In this document: positions 1 through 11,249 of the stretch, piece after piece | How positions within the stretch are numbered: the first letter of the stretch is position 1 | How the letters are laid out: each line of letters begins with the position of its first letter | Assembly: GCA_015956445.1 (NCBI GenBank) | Contig: WIUZ02000007.1 | Span: 1,550,001-1,614,000, forward strand | Direction of reading: 5' to 3' | From: Thelephora terrestris | Taxonomy: Eukaryota; Basidiomycota; Agaricomycetes; Thelephorales; Thelephoraceae | Length of the DNA: 64,000 bases | Translations under genes and position numbers: made by a program | Notes under the pieces: generated by a model | The model's input: the letters and a program-made list of their open reading frames with translations, nothing else | Told to the model about the DNA's origin: nothing | Database searches by the model: none

Positions 1-733
1 GAGATACAGGTAGTCGAATTTCCGACTTGTCACCTCTCCCTCCGCCACCGCCAGCGACTGAGTTGGTCAAAGGCACGAAGATGCCATCCATGGCGAGGCA
101 TTCACTCCGCAACACGAAATCGTGGAGGCAAATACGGTGGGGAGAAATGATGGGGCTTCAGCTTCAGATGCCGTGTGTGACCCATGTGACAGAAATTTAA
201 CAGAGGAATGAGAAACCGACCTCTTCGTCTTCGTAGGTTTCTCGAAAGCTTGACACATGCCCTTGTATGACGGAAATAACTAGGTGGATGCCCGAGATGC
301 TAAACTAGAAGGAATCCATAATTTTTTTGTTGCCAAGACAAGAGAAGTGGTGAGGATGTATCATTAACAAACGGACGAAATTGTAACCTGTGCCGCAATT
401 TGCTAGTAGCGGGGCTCAGATGATCCTCCCACCGCCCAACTCCGGGCCAGGCATTGACTACGGGTCGCTGAATGCAGAAATTTGAACGAGAAATATAGAT
501 CTACGACCCGCTGGATGTCATCCTACTGTCAAACCCCGATAGCACCAAAAGGTATAATCCCCCCTTCAATCACCGGCGTACTAATCATCGAGAGACTCTG
601 GCTGTGGAGACGCAGACGAATAGAACCGAGAGTAAACCCAAGGTAAAAAGCTCATAAAGATAGATGGGAACCGTACAGGTGCAAAACAAGGCCCTGTCCC
701 TCTCAAAAGGTGGCAATCCCATAGTTACTCGCT

Positions 734-3072
734 CTACCCTTGCGGTATCAAACCGTACCTCTGCTGCACCCGAGGCAGCATCAGATTCGGGTATTTTGAT
801 CCTTCGCTGCGTCCGTCCGTCGCGTACGCACGAGAGGTGAGAATCGGAGGTTCCGCGTCCGGCAGCTTCGTCAAAAAATCCAAATAGATCTCTGCAACGA
901 TTTCCCTCCAGCCCCTTAGCCTTGCGCCGTGTCCAGGAGTGGTGTTGGCGATCCGAGAGTCAAAGACATCCAGCGCCTTCTTCCACGATGACTAGCGTTC
1001 ATCGTCAGCGCTCCAGGTCTGGCATTACTACGGGATGGTACTCACCCCGAGAAGCAGGTCGAGACGGGTATATTCCTCCGTACACACGTCTCGGGTCAGC
1101 TTGCTTACTCGCTCCAGCGCCCAATCACAGAGGGCGCACAGTCCCCCTTGTATGGGCCCAACGTGGCAAAGTTCCTCACACAGAACGGCGAGATGAGCGA
1201 GACAGTTGATACAACTGCTCTGGATGACTTCTGAGCCGCTGTTGCCACCGATTTCTTGAAACCTTTGCAGGTTGGCAAGGAGTGACCGAGAATACTGATC
1301 CAAGTGGGCCAATAGCTCATCGCAAGACCGCCTCCAGGATTCGAGTTGGACCTCTGGTGTGCGCAAAACACAGAGTTCGATCAGCGGAGAGCACGGTGGA
1401 GGAGGAAACAACCCTCGCCTTCAGTCTGACGAATACTGAGTATATCCACAGTGTCTCTGATCAGCAGGATACATTTTGTTCTCATGATCAACGGGCAGAT
1501 GTCGAAGAGCATTGGGTACGTTTGCTATAATGATATATGAGAGACGCGGAATAACAGATTTCAGGTCATACCGGCAGTGTATGTCTAAATTCCCATTCAA
1601 TTCTCGCCGTCATCGTCGGTCGCGCTCCATTGTACACAAGGAAGGTGAAATTCTCGAAGTATATGGTTTGCGAGAGAATCGAAAACGTCTCGCGAAGGTC
1701 CTCGGAGAATTCCGGTGGTCGTCCATACGCTGGAATAAAGCGGAGTCCTCCCCGGTTAACAGCATCACAAGCTTTCCCAAGGTACACGAAAGTGACCTCC
1801 TTCGGTCGCATGACGATAGATCCTATTGTTATCCAAAGCATTATAAGCGCTCGGAGCTCCCAGTTTTGTCGCCTGTCGGTTTCCTTGAAAAACTCTGTAA
1901 GCTGTTCTAAAGCCTGCTGGACGTATCTCGCTTGGAGTGAAACCATGGTGAAAGAATTGCCCACCCCCTCGCAGAAGTGCATCCCAAGAGAATGAACGGC
2001 GGGTATTAAGAACGGGTGGAGTACAGTCCCGGAAGTATCGCCGTCCAACAAGGCTTGTTGTTTCTTTGGAGAGAGGTGGATCCCTAGCTTGTTCAGCCTA
2101 CACACAACGGTTAACCGGCTGATAGAGGGTGGTTAGCTTGAGCTTGAATAGGCATCGGGTGGACTTTAAGCACCCACAACTTCAGGGCCAGTGCGCATAT
2201 AGCCGGATCGGAAGGCAGAAATCGCTCGGCCCCCAGTTGTGATAACGTGAGATGAGGCTCGGGCGAAATTTTGGAGAGTAAGAAAGCTGAGAGCACAGAG
2301 AAGGGTGGGAGTCTAGGGCCTTGTGTCCCAGCTCCATTGGGAAAGGGACTGTGTGGTATGTCATCGAGACCGAAGGAATGGACAAGCGCGCGCTCGGGCG
2401 GAACTCCTTCAGGCCCTGATCGAGCACTAGTAGCGACAGGTCTTCTAGTAGGGACTCGTTGTACCACCTCCTCGAGTGCTCGGTGTCCTTGAGAGGTGAA
2501 GCTCCTCGAGCTCGAGGGGAGAGGTTCAATCGAAACCGAGGGCAGGGGGCGGTCGAAGAGACGGGGCCCAGTAAAAGGTTTCTCGTACTCGCAATCTAGG
2601 GCATCATTTGCCTCGACACATGTCGTACATGGCCGTTTTGCGTCACATTTCTATGACGCGTTCGTTGCGTCATGCCTTAGATTGCCTGGCAACAAGCAGA
2701 AAAAACGCGGCCACTCACCCGCTTTCTTGTTCTGCACGGGCGAGGCCATCAGCCCAAGGAAAGTTCGCAAACGAGAGAAGCACTCACCGACATCGCTTGC
2801 ACGCCTGCCCCATGCGAAGGGTGTTCCCGGTCCCTCGCTTTTTGACCCCCTCGTACACGCAATCGGTGATTCCTTGCGCCGTACATCGTTCGCAGCGTTG
2901 TGGGCCCCGGACGCATCTCTGCGGACCAGACCGTGAGCAGGGTCATCTAGATGTGTGGGATGTCGTTCAACTCACCACTTTTCTAATTCTGTGGTCGTGT
3001 GAGAAACTCTGACTGAGTTTGGTAGAATCGATGCACTGACCTGCATGGGAGACAAGCACCCTTGGTGGCCAT
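734..3072 (-). CDS. Transcription factor with two tandem Zn2Cys6 clusters, copy 1
   Basis: I read nine exons on the minus strand: 3041-3072, 2976-2988, 2788-2918, 2719-2731, 2181-2650, 1572-2097, 1431-1524, 1046-1353 and 734-991. They join in frame to about 614 residues. The start is chosen because the first exon already carries the first cysteine pair (MATKGACLPCR). Cluster 1 has cysteines at about residues 7, 10, 17, 24, 27 and 35; cluster 2 at 55, 58, 65, 71, 74 and 83, both with Zn2Cys6 spacing. Residues 220-600 resemble the fungal-specific regulatory domain of agaric Zn2Cys6 factors (for example MLWITIG and GRPPEFSEDLRE). The expected role is nuclear DNA binding and transcriptional control; the target is unknown. 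The intron at 2098-2180 needs a weak GTTGTG donor, kept in copy 2. No break is seen. Confidence 0.85.
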
Positions 3073-3119
3073 GGGTGGCGTTGACAAAAACAAGAGAGGA
3101 CATGAAGGGACGGGGCGAG

Positions 3120-3128
3120 TTTATAAAG
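3120..3128 (-). promoter_or_regulatory. TATA-like box of regulator copy 1
   Basis: A TTTATAAA-type box on the minus strand lies about 50 bases before the ATG at 3072. The second copy has a similar box at the matching place. The function is inferred from position. Confidence 0.45.
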
Positions 3129-3928
3129 AATCGTCGTCCTGTGCTCATTCCAGGCCAAAGAAGATAAATTGAGGCGAGTCCCCGTCTGAAATCTGATCTA
3201 TTCGATCGCCTCGACTGATTGGCTCGATCTCCACCCTCGGGCAGCTTACCCTGGATCGGATTTTGGCCGTGGTTCTGCCGACGCAACTCCAGTTGAGATT
3301 CTTTAGGTTATTCCATTCCCAAAACAAGGTACAGACTTATGTGACTCTTCCACTTTTTGAATCATGGTGCCGTTCCGAGCCCATCTCAACGTCTCATCCG
3401 ACCGCTCACCTCTATCAATCGTAGAAAGGAGCGGGCTTTGAAGCCTGTAGATTGATTTTCATTCCCACCGGTGCTTGTCATCAGCTCGTGGCGAATCCCG
3501 GAGACCGAAGACCTCACTCGTGTCTATGCACTAGATATTGTTTCGGTGAACTTATTGACTCCGATACCCATGTAGCACGTATATCGGGTTTCGCCGTTCT
3601 GACATTCTTGGAGAGGTTTTGTCGATCCGAGCCTTTTTTTTCAAATCAGTCGATCCAAGTCGTCCCACAGAATTTGGGAACTAATCAATGCTGTCAGATC
3701 CTCGCCCTGACTTGCCCTGACTCGCCTCGTCCTATCTAGATTCGCGTGGTTTTAACCTCCCGCTAGCTTCCCATTCGGGCACCGTGGGTAATCGTAACAT
3801 CCATGAAATCCACTACCACGTTCCTCTGTCTCTCCTCTCTTTGCAGAACTGAGGGAAACACGGTGTGCACCGGGACGCGGCCGCCACAAAGTTCTCAGCA
3901 AGAACGCGTGACTATCAGGCCTGCCACG
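3129..3928. other. Intergenic, no gene supported
   Basis: This stretch lies upstream of regulator copy 1. It matches 6990-7800 as part of the tandem duplication. Short open frames differ between the two copies and look non-coding. Confidence 0.5.
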
Positions 3929-4177
3929 TCACGCGTCAGTTTTCAGTTGAAGGGTGTCGCCTGTGACCCGTGTGACAAAGATTTTATGGCGGCCGCTGGA
4001 GAAAACGACCACTTCGTCCTCATAGGTTTTTCGAAAGCTTAATCCATTCCCTTGAACCACGGAAAACTGATAGGATGTCCGACATGCCAGGCTAGAAGGA
4101 ACTCGTATCAAGAGCTCTTTTGTCCAAGACAAGAAATGTGGTGAGGACGGATCATGCAACAAGCGAACGAAAATCAC
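3929..4177 (-). other. Possible end of an unrecognised gene, duplicated near 170-262
   Basis: The minus strand holds an 82-codon frame ending in a stop. Its core (FRKTYEDEVVVF) is also readable on the minus strand near 170-262 as FRETYEDEEVGF. Keeping the peptide core in both tandem units hints at coding origin, but the frame before the stop diverges and no domain is recognised. It may be a last exon or a relic. Confidence 0.2.
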
Positions 4178-4542
4178 ACATGTATGTGTATCGGGGTTCA
4201 GATAACTCTCGCGCCAACACCGGGACAGGACCCCTTAGGATCCTCAGCGCAACTCCTTCCTATCATCAAATCCCTTCCAGAGCTACAGCGATATATTCCT
4301 GACATCAACCGCGGGTCGTTGACGACCAAGAACGCCTAAACTCGAACGAACGATATAATTCACGACGCGCTGGATGCCAACGTAAAAACCGGGGATGCAG
4401 GGGCGTCGGTCCCCAATGGTGCCAAAAGGTAAAGACCTTTTAATCACTGGAGACTCTATCTCAAAAGACGCAGATCAAGCAAAAACCGAAGGGGAAAGCT
4501 CATAAAAAAAGTACGGGCACGAAACGAAAAACCCTGTCCCTG

Positions 4543-6933
4543 TCAACCGGTGGTAAACCCGCTTTCCCCTTGCGGTATCAAACCGTACCTCTGCTGCACC
4601 CGAGGCAACATCAGGTTGGGGTATTGAGACCCCTCGGTGCGCCCGTCCGTGGCGTGAGCACGAGAGGTAAGAATCGGAGGTTCGGCGTCCGGCAGCTTCG
4701 TTAAAAAGTCCGTGTAGATCTCAGCGACGGTTTCCCTCCAGCTCCTTAGCCTTGCGCCATGTTCGGAAGTGGTGTTGACAATCCGAGAGTCTAGCACATC
4801 CAACGCCTTCTTCCACGATGACTGCGTGGCGTTTATCGTCAGCGCTCAAAATACGGTTTTACCGTACTCACCCCGAGCAGCAGGTCGAGACGAGTGTATT
4901 CGTCCGTACACACGTCTCGGGTCAGCTTGCTTATCCGCTCAAGCGCCCAATCACAGAGGGCGCACAGTCCTTCCTGAACAGGTCCAGCCTGACAAAGTTC
5001 CTCACATAGAACGGCAAGGTGAGTGAGACAGTTGATACAACTGCTCTGGATGACTCCTGAGCCGCTGTTGCCACCGATTTCTTGGAACCTCTGCAGATTG
5101 GCAAGGAGTGACCGAGAATACTGATCCAAGTGGGCCAATAGCTCATCGCAAGACCGCCTCCAGGATTCGAGTTGGACCTCTGGTGTACGTAAAACACAGA
5201 GTTCGATCAGCGGAGAGCACGGTGGAGGAGGAAACAACCCTCGCCTTCAGTCGGACGAATACTGAGCATATCCACAGTGTCTCTGATCAGCAGGATACAT
5301 TTTGTTCTCATGATCAACGGGCAGATATCGAACATCATTGGGTACGTTTGCTGTGATGGAATTGAGACAGCCGACTTAATAGACAAGTGGATTGCAGGTG
5401 GTCATACCGGCAGATTGTGCCTAAATTCCCATTCAATGCTCGCCGTCATCGTCGGTCGCGCTCCGTTGTATGCAAGAAAAACGAAATTCTCGAAGTATAT
5501 GATCTGCGAGAGGATCGACAACTTCTCGCGAAGGTCCTCGGAGAATTCCGGCGGTCGTCCATACGTTGGAATAAACCGGAGTCCTCCCCGATTGACCGCA
5601 TCACAAGCCCTCTTGATATACAAGCAAGTAACTTCCCTCAGTCGCATGACGACGGACCCAATCGTTATCCAAAGCGTTGCCAGCGCTCGGAGCTCCCAGT
5701 TTCGCCGGCGGGCGGTTTCCTCGAACAACTCTGTAAGCTGTTCCAAAGCCTCCTGGACGTATCTCGCTTGGAGAGAAACCATGGTGAAAGAGTCTCCTAT
5801 CCCTTCGCAAAAGTGCATCCCGAGAGAATGAGCGGCATGTATGAAGAACGGGTGGAGGACCGTCCCGGAAGTATCACCGTCCAACAAAGCTTGTTGTTTC
5901 TTTTGAACAAAGTGGATTCCTAATCTGTTCAGCCTACACACAACACCTAGCCGGCTGATGGAAGGTGATTAGCTGAAATAGGCATCGGGTGGACTCAGGG
6001 CACCCACAACTTCATGGCCAGTGCGCATATAGCTGGATCAGAAGGGAGAAACCGCTCGGCCCCCAGTTGTGATAACGTGAGGTGAGGCTCTGGTGGGATC
6101 CTGGACGATAAAAATGCGGAGAGCACAGAAAAGGGCGGGAGTCTAGAACCTTGTGTCCTAACCCCATCGGGAGTGGTATTGTGCGGTCGAGTCTCGGACG
6201 GAGCGTGGAATGGTGTGTCATTGCGATCAGGTGAATGGACAAGCGCGCGCTCGGGCGGAACTCCTTCGGGCCTCGAACGAGCCCTGGTAGTACCAGATCT
6301 TCCATGAGGGACTCGTTGTAACACCTCCTCGACTTCTTCGCGGCCTTGTACGGTGAATCCCCTCGAGCTCGAGGGGAGGGGTCCAACCGGAACCGAACGC
6401 AGGGGCCGGTCGGAGAGAGGGGGTCCAGTAAAAGCTGTCTCGTACTCGCAGTCGAGGGCGCTGCTTGTTTCGACACATGTCGTACATGGCCGTTTTGCGT
6501 CACATCTCTATGACGCGTTCGTTGCGTCATGCCTTAGATTGCCTGGCAACAAGCAGAAAAAACGCGGCCACTCACCCGCTTTCTTGTTCTGCACGGGCGA
6601 GGCCATCAGCCCGAGGAAAGTTCGCAAACGAGAGAAGCACTCACCGACATCGCTTGCACGCCTGCCCCATGCGAAGGGTGTTCCCGGTCCCTCGCTTTTT
6701 GACCCCCTCGTACACACAATCGGTGATTCCTTGCGCCGTACATCGTTCGCAGCGTTGTGGACCCCGGACGCATCTCTGCGGACCAGACCGTGAGCAGGGT
6801 CACCTAGATGTGTGGGATATCGTTCAACTCACCACTTTTCTGATTCTGCGGTCGTGTGATCAAGAAACTCTGACTGAGCTGGGTAGAATCGATGCACTGA
6901 CCTGCATGGGAGACAAGCACCCTTGGTGGCCAT
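4543..6933 (-). CDS. Transcription factor with two tandem Zn2Cys6 clusters, copy 2
   Basis: Paralogue of the gene at 734-3072 with the same exon plan. Exon 1 is 6902-6933, the microexons are 6833-6845 and 6576-6588, exon 3 is 6645-6775, and the second cluster is completed in an exon beginning at 6507. The twelve cluster cysteines are all kept, although the linker after cluster 2 has diverged (ETSSALDCEYE against EANDALDCEYE). The stop is at 4543, so the tail is ten residues longer than in copy 1. The regulatory region is intact, and the frame stays open through the large exon 5402-5941. Two intact copies suggest recent duplication with both kept for now. The target is unknown. Confidence 0.83.
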
Positions 6934-6981
6934 GGGTGGTGTTGACGAAAACAAGAGAGGACATGAAGGCGTGAAGCATGA

Positions 6982-6988
6982 TTATAAA
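6982..6988 (-). promoter_or_regulatory. TATA-like box of regulator copy 2
   Basis: An AT-rich TTTATAA box about 50 bases before the ATG at 6933, at the same place as in copy 1. Confidence 0.4.
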
Positions 6989-8126
6989 GAATCGCCGCCC
7001 TCTGCTGATCCCAGCTAAGCAGGCCAAAGAAGATAAATTGATCAAGTCCCCGTCTGAGATCTGATCTGTGAGATCGCTTCAAATTGCAAAACGTACAAAG
7101 AGGGCTTTCCGATTGGTCCGATTTCCACCCCGGGCGCCTCGTTTGTATCGCATGGTTCTGCCGACAAACGCCCGTGAATGAGGTTATTCCATTTCCAAAT
7201 CAAGATACAGACGTTTATACGTCTCTTCCACTGTTCCGGGTCCAATGCCATGTATGCTGCGCACAGTCCCATCGTCTCATACAGTGCCTCACCTGGATGC
7301 GACCTATTCGTAGAAAGGAGGGACTCTCCTGACATCGTCGCTAGTACCTTGCATGTTGCGACGGATCCGCGGAGATCGAAGACCTCGCTCGTGCCGAAGC
7401 GCTAGATATTGTTGCGGAGAACTTTTCAAGCAATCCCAATACCAAACAGGGCCTTGGCACGTATACCCGACACCGTCCTGCCAAACGTCAGACCGGGTGT
7501 TGCCGTTTACAAACATCCATGAGAGGGAGCACATCGAATTATGTACAAACCCTTTAGCTTAGTCGATCCAAGTCGTCCCACAGAAACCGATTGACTCGCC
7601 TCGCCCCATCTAGATTCGCATGGTTCCAACTTCCCACTGGCTTCCAATCCGTGAAATCCTCTGCTGCGTTCCTCTATCTTGTCTATTTGCAGAGCATCCT
7701 CTCATACGAAAGCACACGGAGAGTTCTCGTGGTAACAAATTGTAATGTGTGTCCACTCTGGGAGGCCGTGCCACACTGAGTAAAGATTGTGTAAAAGTAA
7801 AACACACCACCGGCTCTTCCCGTGGCATCCGCTCATTCAGTTCTGCTGGCTTTTACTTCAGCTCTATCAGAACTTGACAACGGGGCGCGTCCCCGAGCGC
7901 TCGCAGGGGTTCTTAAGGATCTTTGAACCCCACTTTTGACAAGCACATTGAAACAGCTCCGGCCGCATAGTGCACCTTGGGGTAACGCCTTGGCAATATA
8001 CGTTTCCTCGATGCTACAATTCATGCATTCCAAAAATCACTCGAACGTGACGACCGTCAGCCGGAGGCAGCGTTACGAAACAAACTGATGCTTACAGATA
8101 GACATTCCGCTCCGGGTGAGCGTATA
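6989..8126. other. Intergenic, no gene supported
   Basis: The left part is the upstream flank of regulator copy 2, homologous to 3129-3960. From about 7830 to 8126 I see only single-copy sequence with no coding pattern. Confidence 0.5.
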
Positions 8127-11079
8127 CTACGGAATCAAGTAGGTCACCATCGAAGCCATCCTTAAGAACGTAAGGGGACCACGTACGACGAATTCTCCGC
8201 TCAAAATCAAGACATCCCCATGTACCATGTTGATCTTCAGTCTTTCGTGAGGTGGAACAGCAGGCTTTGGCTTTGGCTGGTGCACCGTGGTCTTTTCTTT
8301 GCCCTTCTTGGTCCCCTTCAGGTTGGCGCCAGTCTCTTGACCGGTTGCTGTTGCGGTATTTTTCTTCGACTTTCTCGGCTTCTTGCCCTTGAGATTTTGT
8401 CCAGCTTCCTCGGCTTCTGGTTCCGGAACGGGTACGTCCTGAATAACTACGTCTTGGTTAACTGCTAGGTTCGATTCAGCGTCCACGGTCGCTGCGTGTT
8501 CTGGTGAGATCGGAAGGCACTGCTCCAGGTCGAGTTCTACGGGTGCACCAAGGCAGAGGACGTATACAGGATGCTCCTGGGCGGATATAAAAGTACCCTA
8601 AGAGAACAATTTGAATCAAGGGTCAGGAAGCCAAGATCACGGATGGTATCTTGTTGGCCCCACGTACCTTTTTCGTCCCGGACGCGGTCCACGCCAAGAT
8701 TACAAAATTGTTTATCCCATTCTTCCAGGCGATTTCGTTATCATCCTTGCTCGGATTGTAAGAGCTTGAGGATGGTAGGGGGTCGGCCGGTGGTTCATCA
8801 CCCATCATCTCGTCGAGATCAATTTCATCCCCAGGGTCCTTATCGCCGTAGTTGGTAACAGCCCGATAGATGAGCTTCCGTGCTTGGTGGATACATTGGG
8901 GAACCTCGCTGTCGGCCAAACCACCGGCGGGTGATCTCCAGGAGTAATACGGGCCTAAACGGAGCAGGCATTGTGTAAGCCGAGGCAGTCTGGGGGAGGA
9001 GAAAAAAACGAGTGGTTTGCCTTCCGCAACTCCGATCGAGAGGTGCTGCCACTTCAGCTCAACTCCTTCTTGAATCAGATAAAAGAGTCCCGTAGCTTGC
9101 GTTTTCAGGTCTTCGTAGGGACCGGTGAAGATGTGTTTTACATACGCCCGTTCCAAGGGAGGTGCTTCATAACTGTAGCAGTACACGTTCGTCAAATCAG
9201 AGAATTCTTTTACCGAGATATCGTCCGGTTTCATACTCCGAGGGGCGTGATTGAAAGGGTACGGCACTGTCGAGGTGTCCTGTAGCACATCCTCAATAAC
9301 GAACGGCGGAGCTGTAGCTTCATTTCTCTATTCGACAGGTTGGACCGATGAAACGATATTTTGGGCGAGATCTTAGTACGAACCTGGCAAGATGAACAGC
9401 GCCGATGCACAAGCATGACCCTCTGATTAATCTTTCCGCAACCTAAACAGTGCCACCACGGTCGCTTTCGGCTTCCATCGAGTGCCTGGACGATGCACCA
9501 GCGCGCATCTACCGACATCGGTGCTTCCCCTGATTCACCCACTTCCCCTTCAACACTACTATTCTCCCGTTCGGGAACAGGGAGTGAGAGGGAGGGCGCT
9601 GCCACGTCGGACGCCGTCAATGGGGCTGGAGGAAGCAACCACCAAGGAGGAGCTAGATTCCCATTCGCGTCCGTGGCATCTGATGGAGGTGCATAACGCA
9701 GTCGCACCTTCCACGAAAGTTTCCCCGGTTGGATACTCGGCGCTGAGCGGTGACTTTCGCTCACACACTACTCCGGGCGGGGTTCAGGAATGTGACAACA
9801 CTCGAGAGGGAAATCTAATGGGCTACCCACCTCCACGCTTTCGACATTGAAGAAGCCCAAGACGACACATCCGTATGTGGGCGGTAGCTCGAACGGCAAG
9901 ACGGAGCCCATGCTCGCGTCCGTGGAAGAAATTACGAGCATAGAGTCCCCCCGTTCCTTGTGATCCAGTAACGACTCGAGCTCTGGCACGACCTGCGCAT
10001 ACACCTCTACAGTACCCTTGGGTAGATGGGAAGGCAACGCAGGATCTGTATTAAGACCCTCCGCAGGCCCCTCTTGTACACTGGGGTCGCTGAGACCCAC
10101 GATCCAAGGAGGAGGCCAACTGTGAGCCGTGCAGCTCCGCAAGAGAAGTTCCCTGGCAATCGGGGAGTGATGGGAGCAGTCCGGTTGCAAACATTCGCAA
10201 AACGTAGGGTAGTCGGGGTTGTATATTGACGATCGTACCAGACACGGCAATTGTTTCTGGGGCGCAGGTTTTGGAACTTCGGGGGTCGGATCGGTTCCGA
10301 CAATCGTGGCTGCCGCATTATCTAAAGCAGTAGACACAGTATCCATGTCCTCCCGCTTTTTTCTGCGTTTCCGTACACCCTTCTTTGGGCCGGCTGTGAA
10401 GGTGGTCACTCCGGGTTGGTCCTTGGGTTGATACTCTGTCATTCTGCCCAAATGAGTACAGCAGGTTAGACGAAACGAGGGACGGAACACACAGGCTCAG
10501 GTGGAGGGTATCCCCGTCCAGTGTGTCCTCGGGCGATCGTGGACCTTCGACGAGCCAAGCAAGGACAGGGTACGCGCCAATGTTAGCAAAACAAATCCCG
10601 CCAAAAGACTCCGTCAAGCTCTTGAATGCAGAGTAAAAGTCTCCCTTGCCCTAACATGGCTCATCAAGTTTAACAGAGAGGTGATCGTTGATGGATGACC
10701 TACTGCTGCCCATATGGACGGTGTCCCTGGAGAAGGATACTTCGGTTTTAATAGGGGTGGGGCAACAGGTTGAACCTTCCGTCGTTTCGTGGTGTTCGTT
10801 TTCGGGACCAAGTCTTGTGGCTGAACGACAGAGACAGACCACTGGTTCTGGGGCAAGACGGGTGCTGGTATTCCCCTGGCTTGAGGGTGGGTAGTAGTGT
10901 CAAATTTCAGACAAGCATCCGCGATAGGTGACGTCCGTACCTTCTTCCTGGAGGATATTGTCTATGATTGACTTCCTCCCTCGCTTCCTGGGTGCAGTGC
11001 TTTCCCCCTCCTGGACAGGCACGTCACCTTCCGCATCCGAGCCGTCCAAACCCGCAGAGCTCTTTCGCTTCGGTGGCAT
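8127..11079 (-). CDS. AlkB-like 2OG-Fe(II) dioxygenase family protein with zinc ribbon
   Basis: A multi-exon minus-strand gene. The ATG at 11079 gives a basic, Ser-rich N-terminus (MPPKRKSSAG) in exon 10941-11079. A large exon spans about 9768-10490. Next comes a zinc ribbon reading WHCLGCGKIN...RRCSSC (9390-9470), then the C-terminal domain (8127-9290) with WTASGTKK, spliced to TFISAQEHPVYVLCLG and later INMVHGDVLILSGE. This order (zinc ribbon, then a domain ending in HGD-[IV]-L-L-[ST]-G) matches an Agaricomycete-expanded AlkB-like family that I recognise from memory. A Lys-rich low-complexity insert lies at 8290-8400. I do not see a clear HxD iron motif, so activity is uncertain. The last splice and the exact 3' end (8094-8127) are unresolved. 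The substrate, nucleic acid or protein, is unknown. Confidence 0.65.
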
Positions 11080-11249
11080 CCTTGCACTCCGTTTGCAGAT
11101 GAGGTTACGACGATCTTGATTAACTTGTGTTGGCAGCCAGACAAGCTCTTCGATACAAGTCAAGCGGTGGAAACCATGAAGAAGGTGTTCGACGCTCCAA
11201 GAGAACGCGTCCCGGCTCCGATCAGCCCTGCTCGTTTCCGGCTACCATC
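11080..11249. promoter_or_regulatory. Shared divergent promoter region
   Basis: Only 170 bases separate the ATG of the minus-strand dioxygenase gene from the ATG of the plus-strand TGS1 gene, so both promoters must lie here or overlap the 5' ends. No clear TATA box is seen. Confidence 0.45.

Larger units (their letters stand above)
160..3960. repeat. Tandem segmental duplication, unit 1
   Basis: From about base 160 this stretch can be matched by eye to 3960-7830, head to tail, with an offset of 3.80-3.87 kb. The match covers the whole Zn2Cys6 regulator gene, its promoter and both flanks. Divergence is visible everywhere but highest in the non-coding flanks, and splice sites and the reading frame are kept. 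The first 160 bases of the window align only weakly, so the left end of the unit may lie near here. Confidence 0.85.
3960..7830. repeat. Tandem segmental duplication, unit 2
   Basis: Second head-to-tail unit, homologous to 160-3960. It holds the second regulator gene, its TATA-like box and both flanks. The shared region fades after about 7,690-7,830. Confidence 0.85.

Noticed and set aside
5277-5923. Long plus-strand open frames (up to 184 codons)
   Set aside because: They are antisense to the conserved regulatory domain of regulator copy 2, and the same antisense frames in copy 1 are broken.
6353-6974. Plus-strand frames of 146 and 169 codons, with near-identical partners at 2496-3012
   Set aside because: Antisense to the zinc-cluster exons; they are similar between copies only because the sense exons and introns are duplicated.
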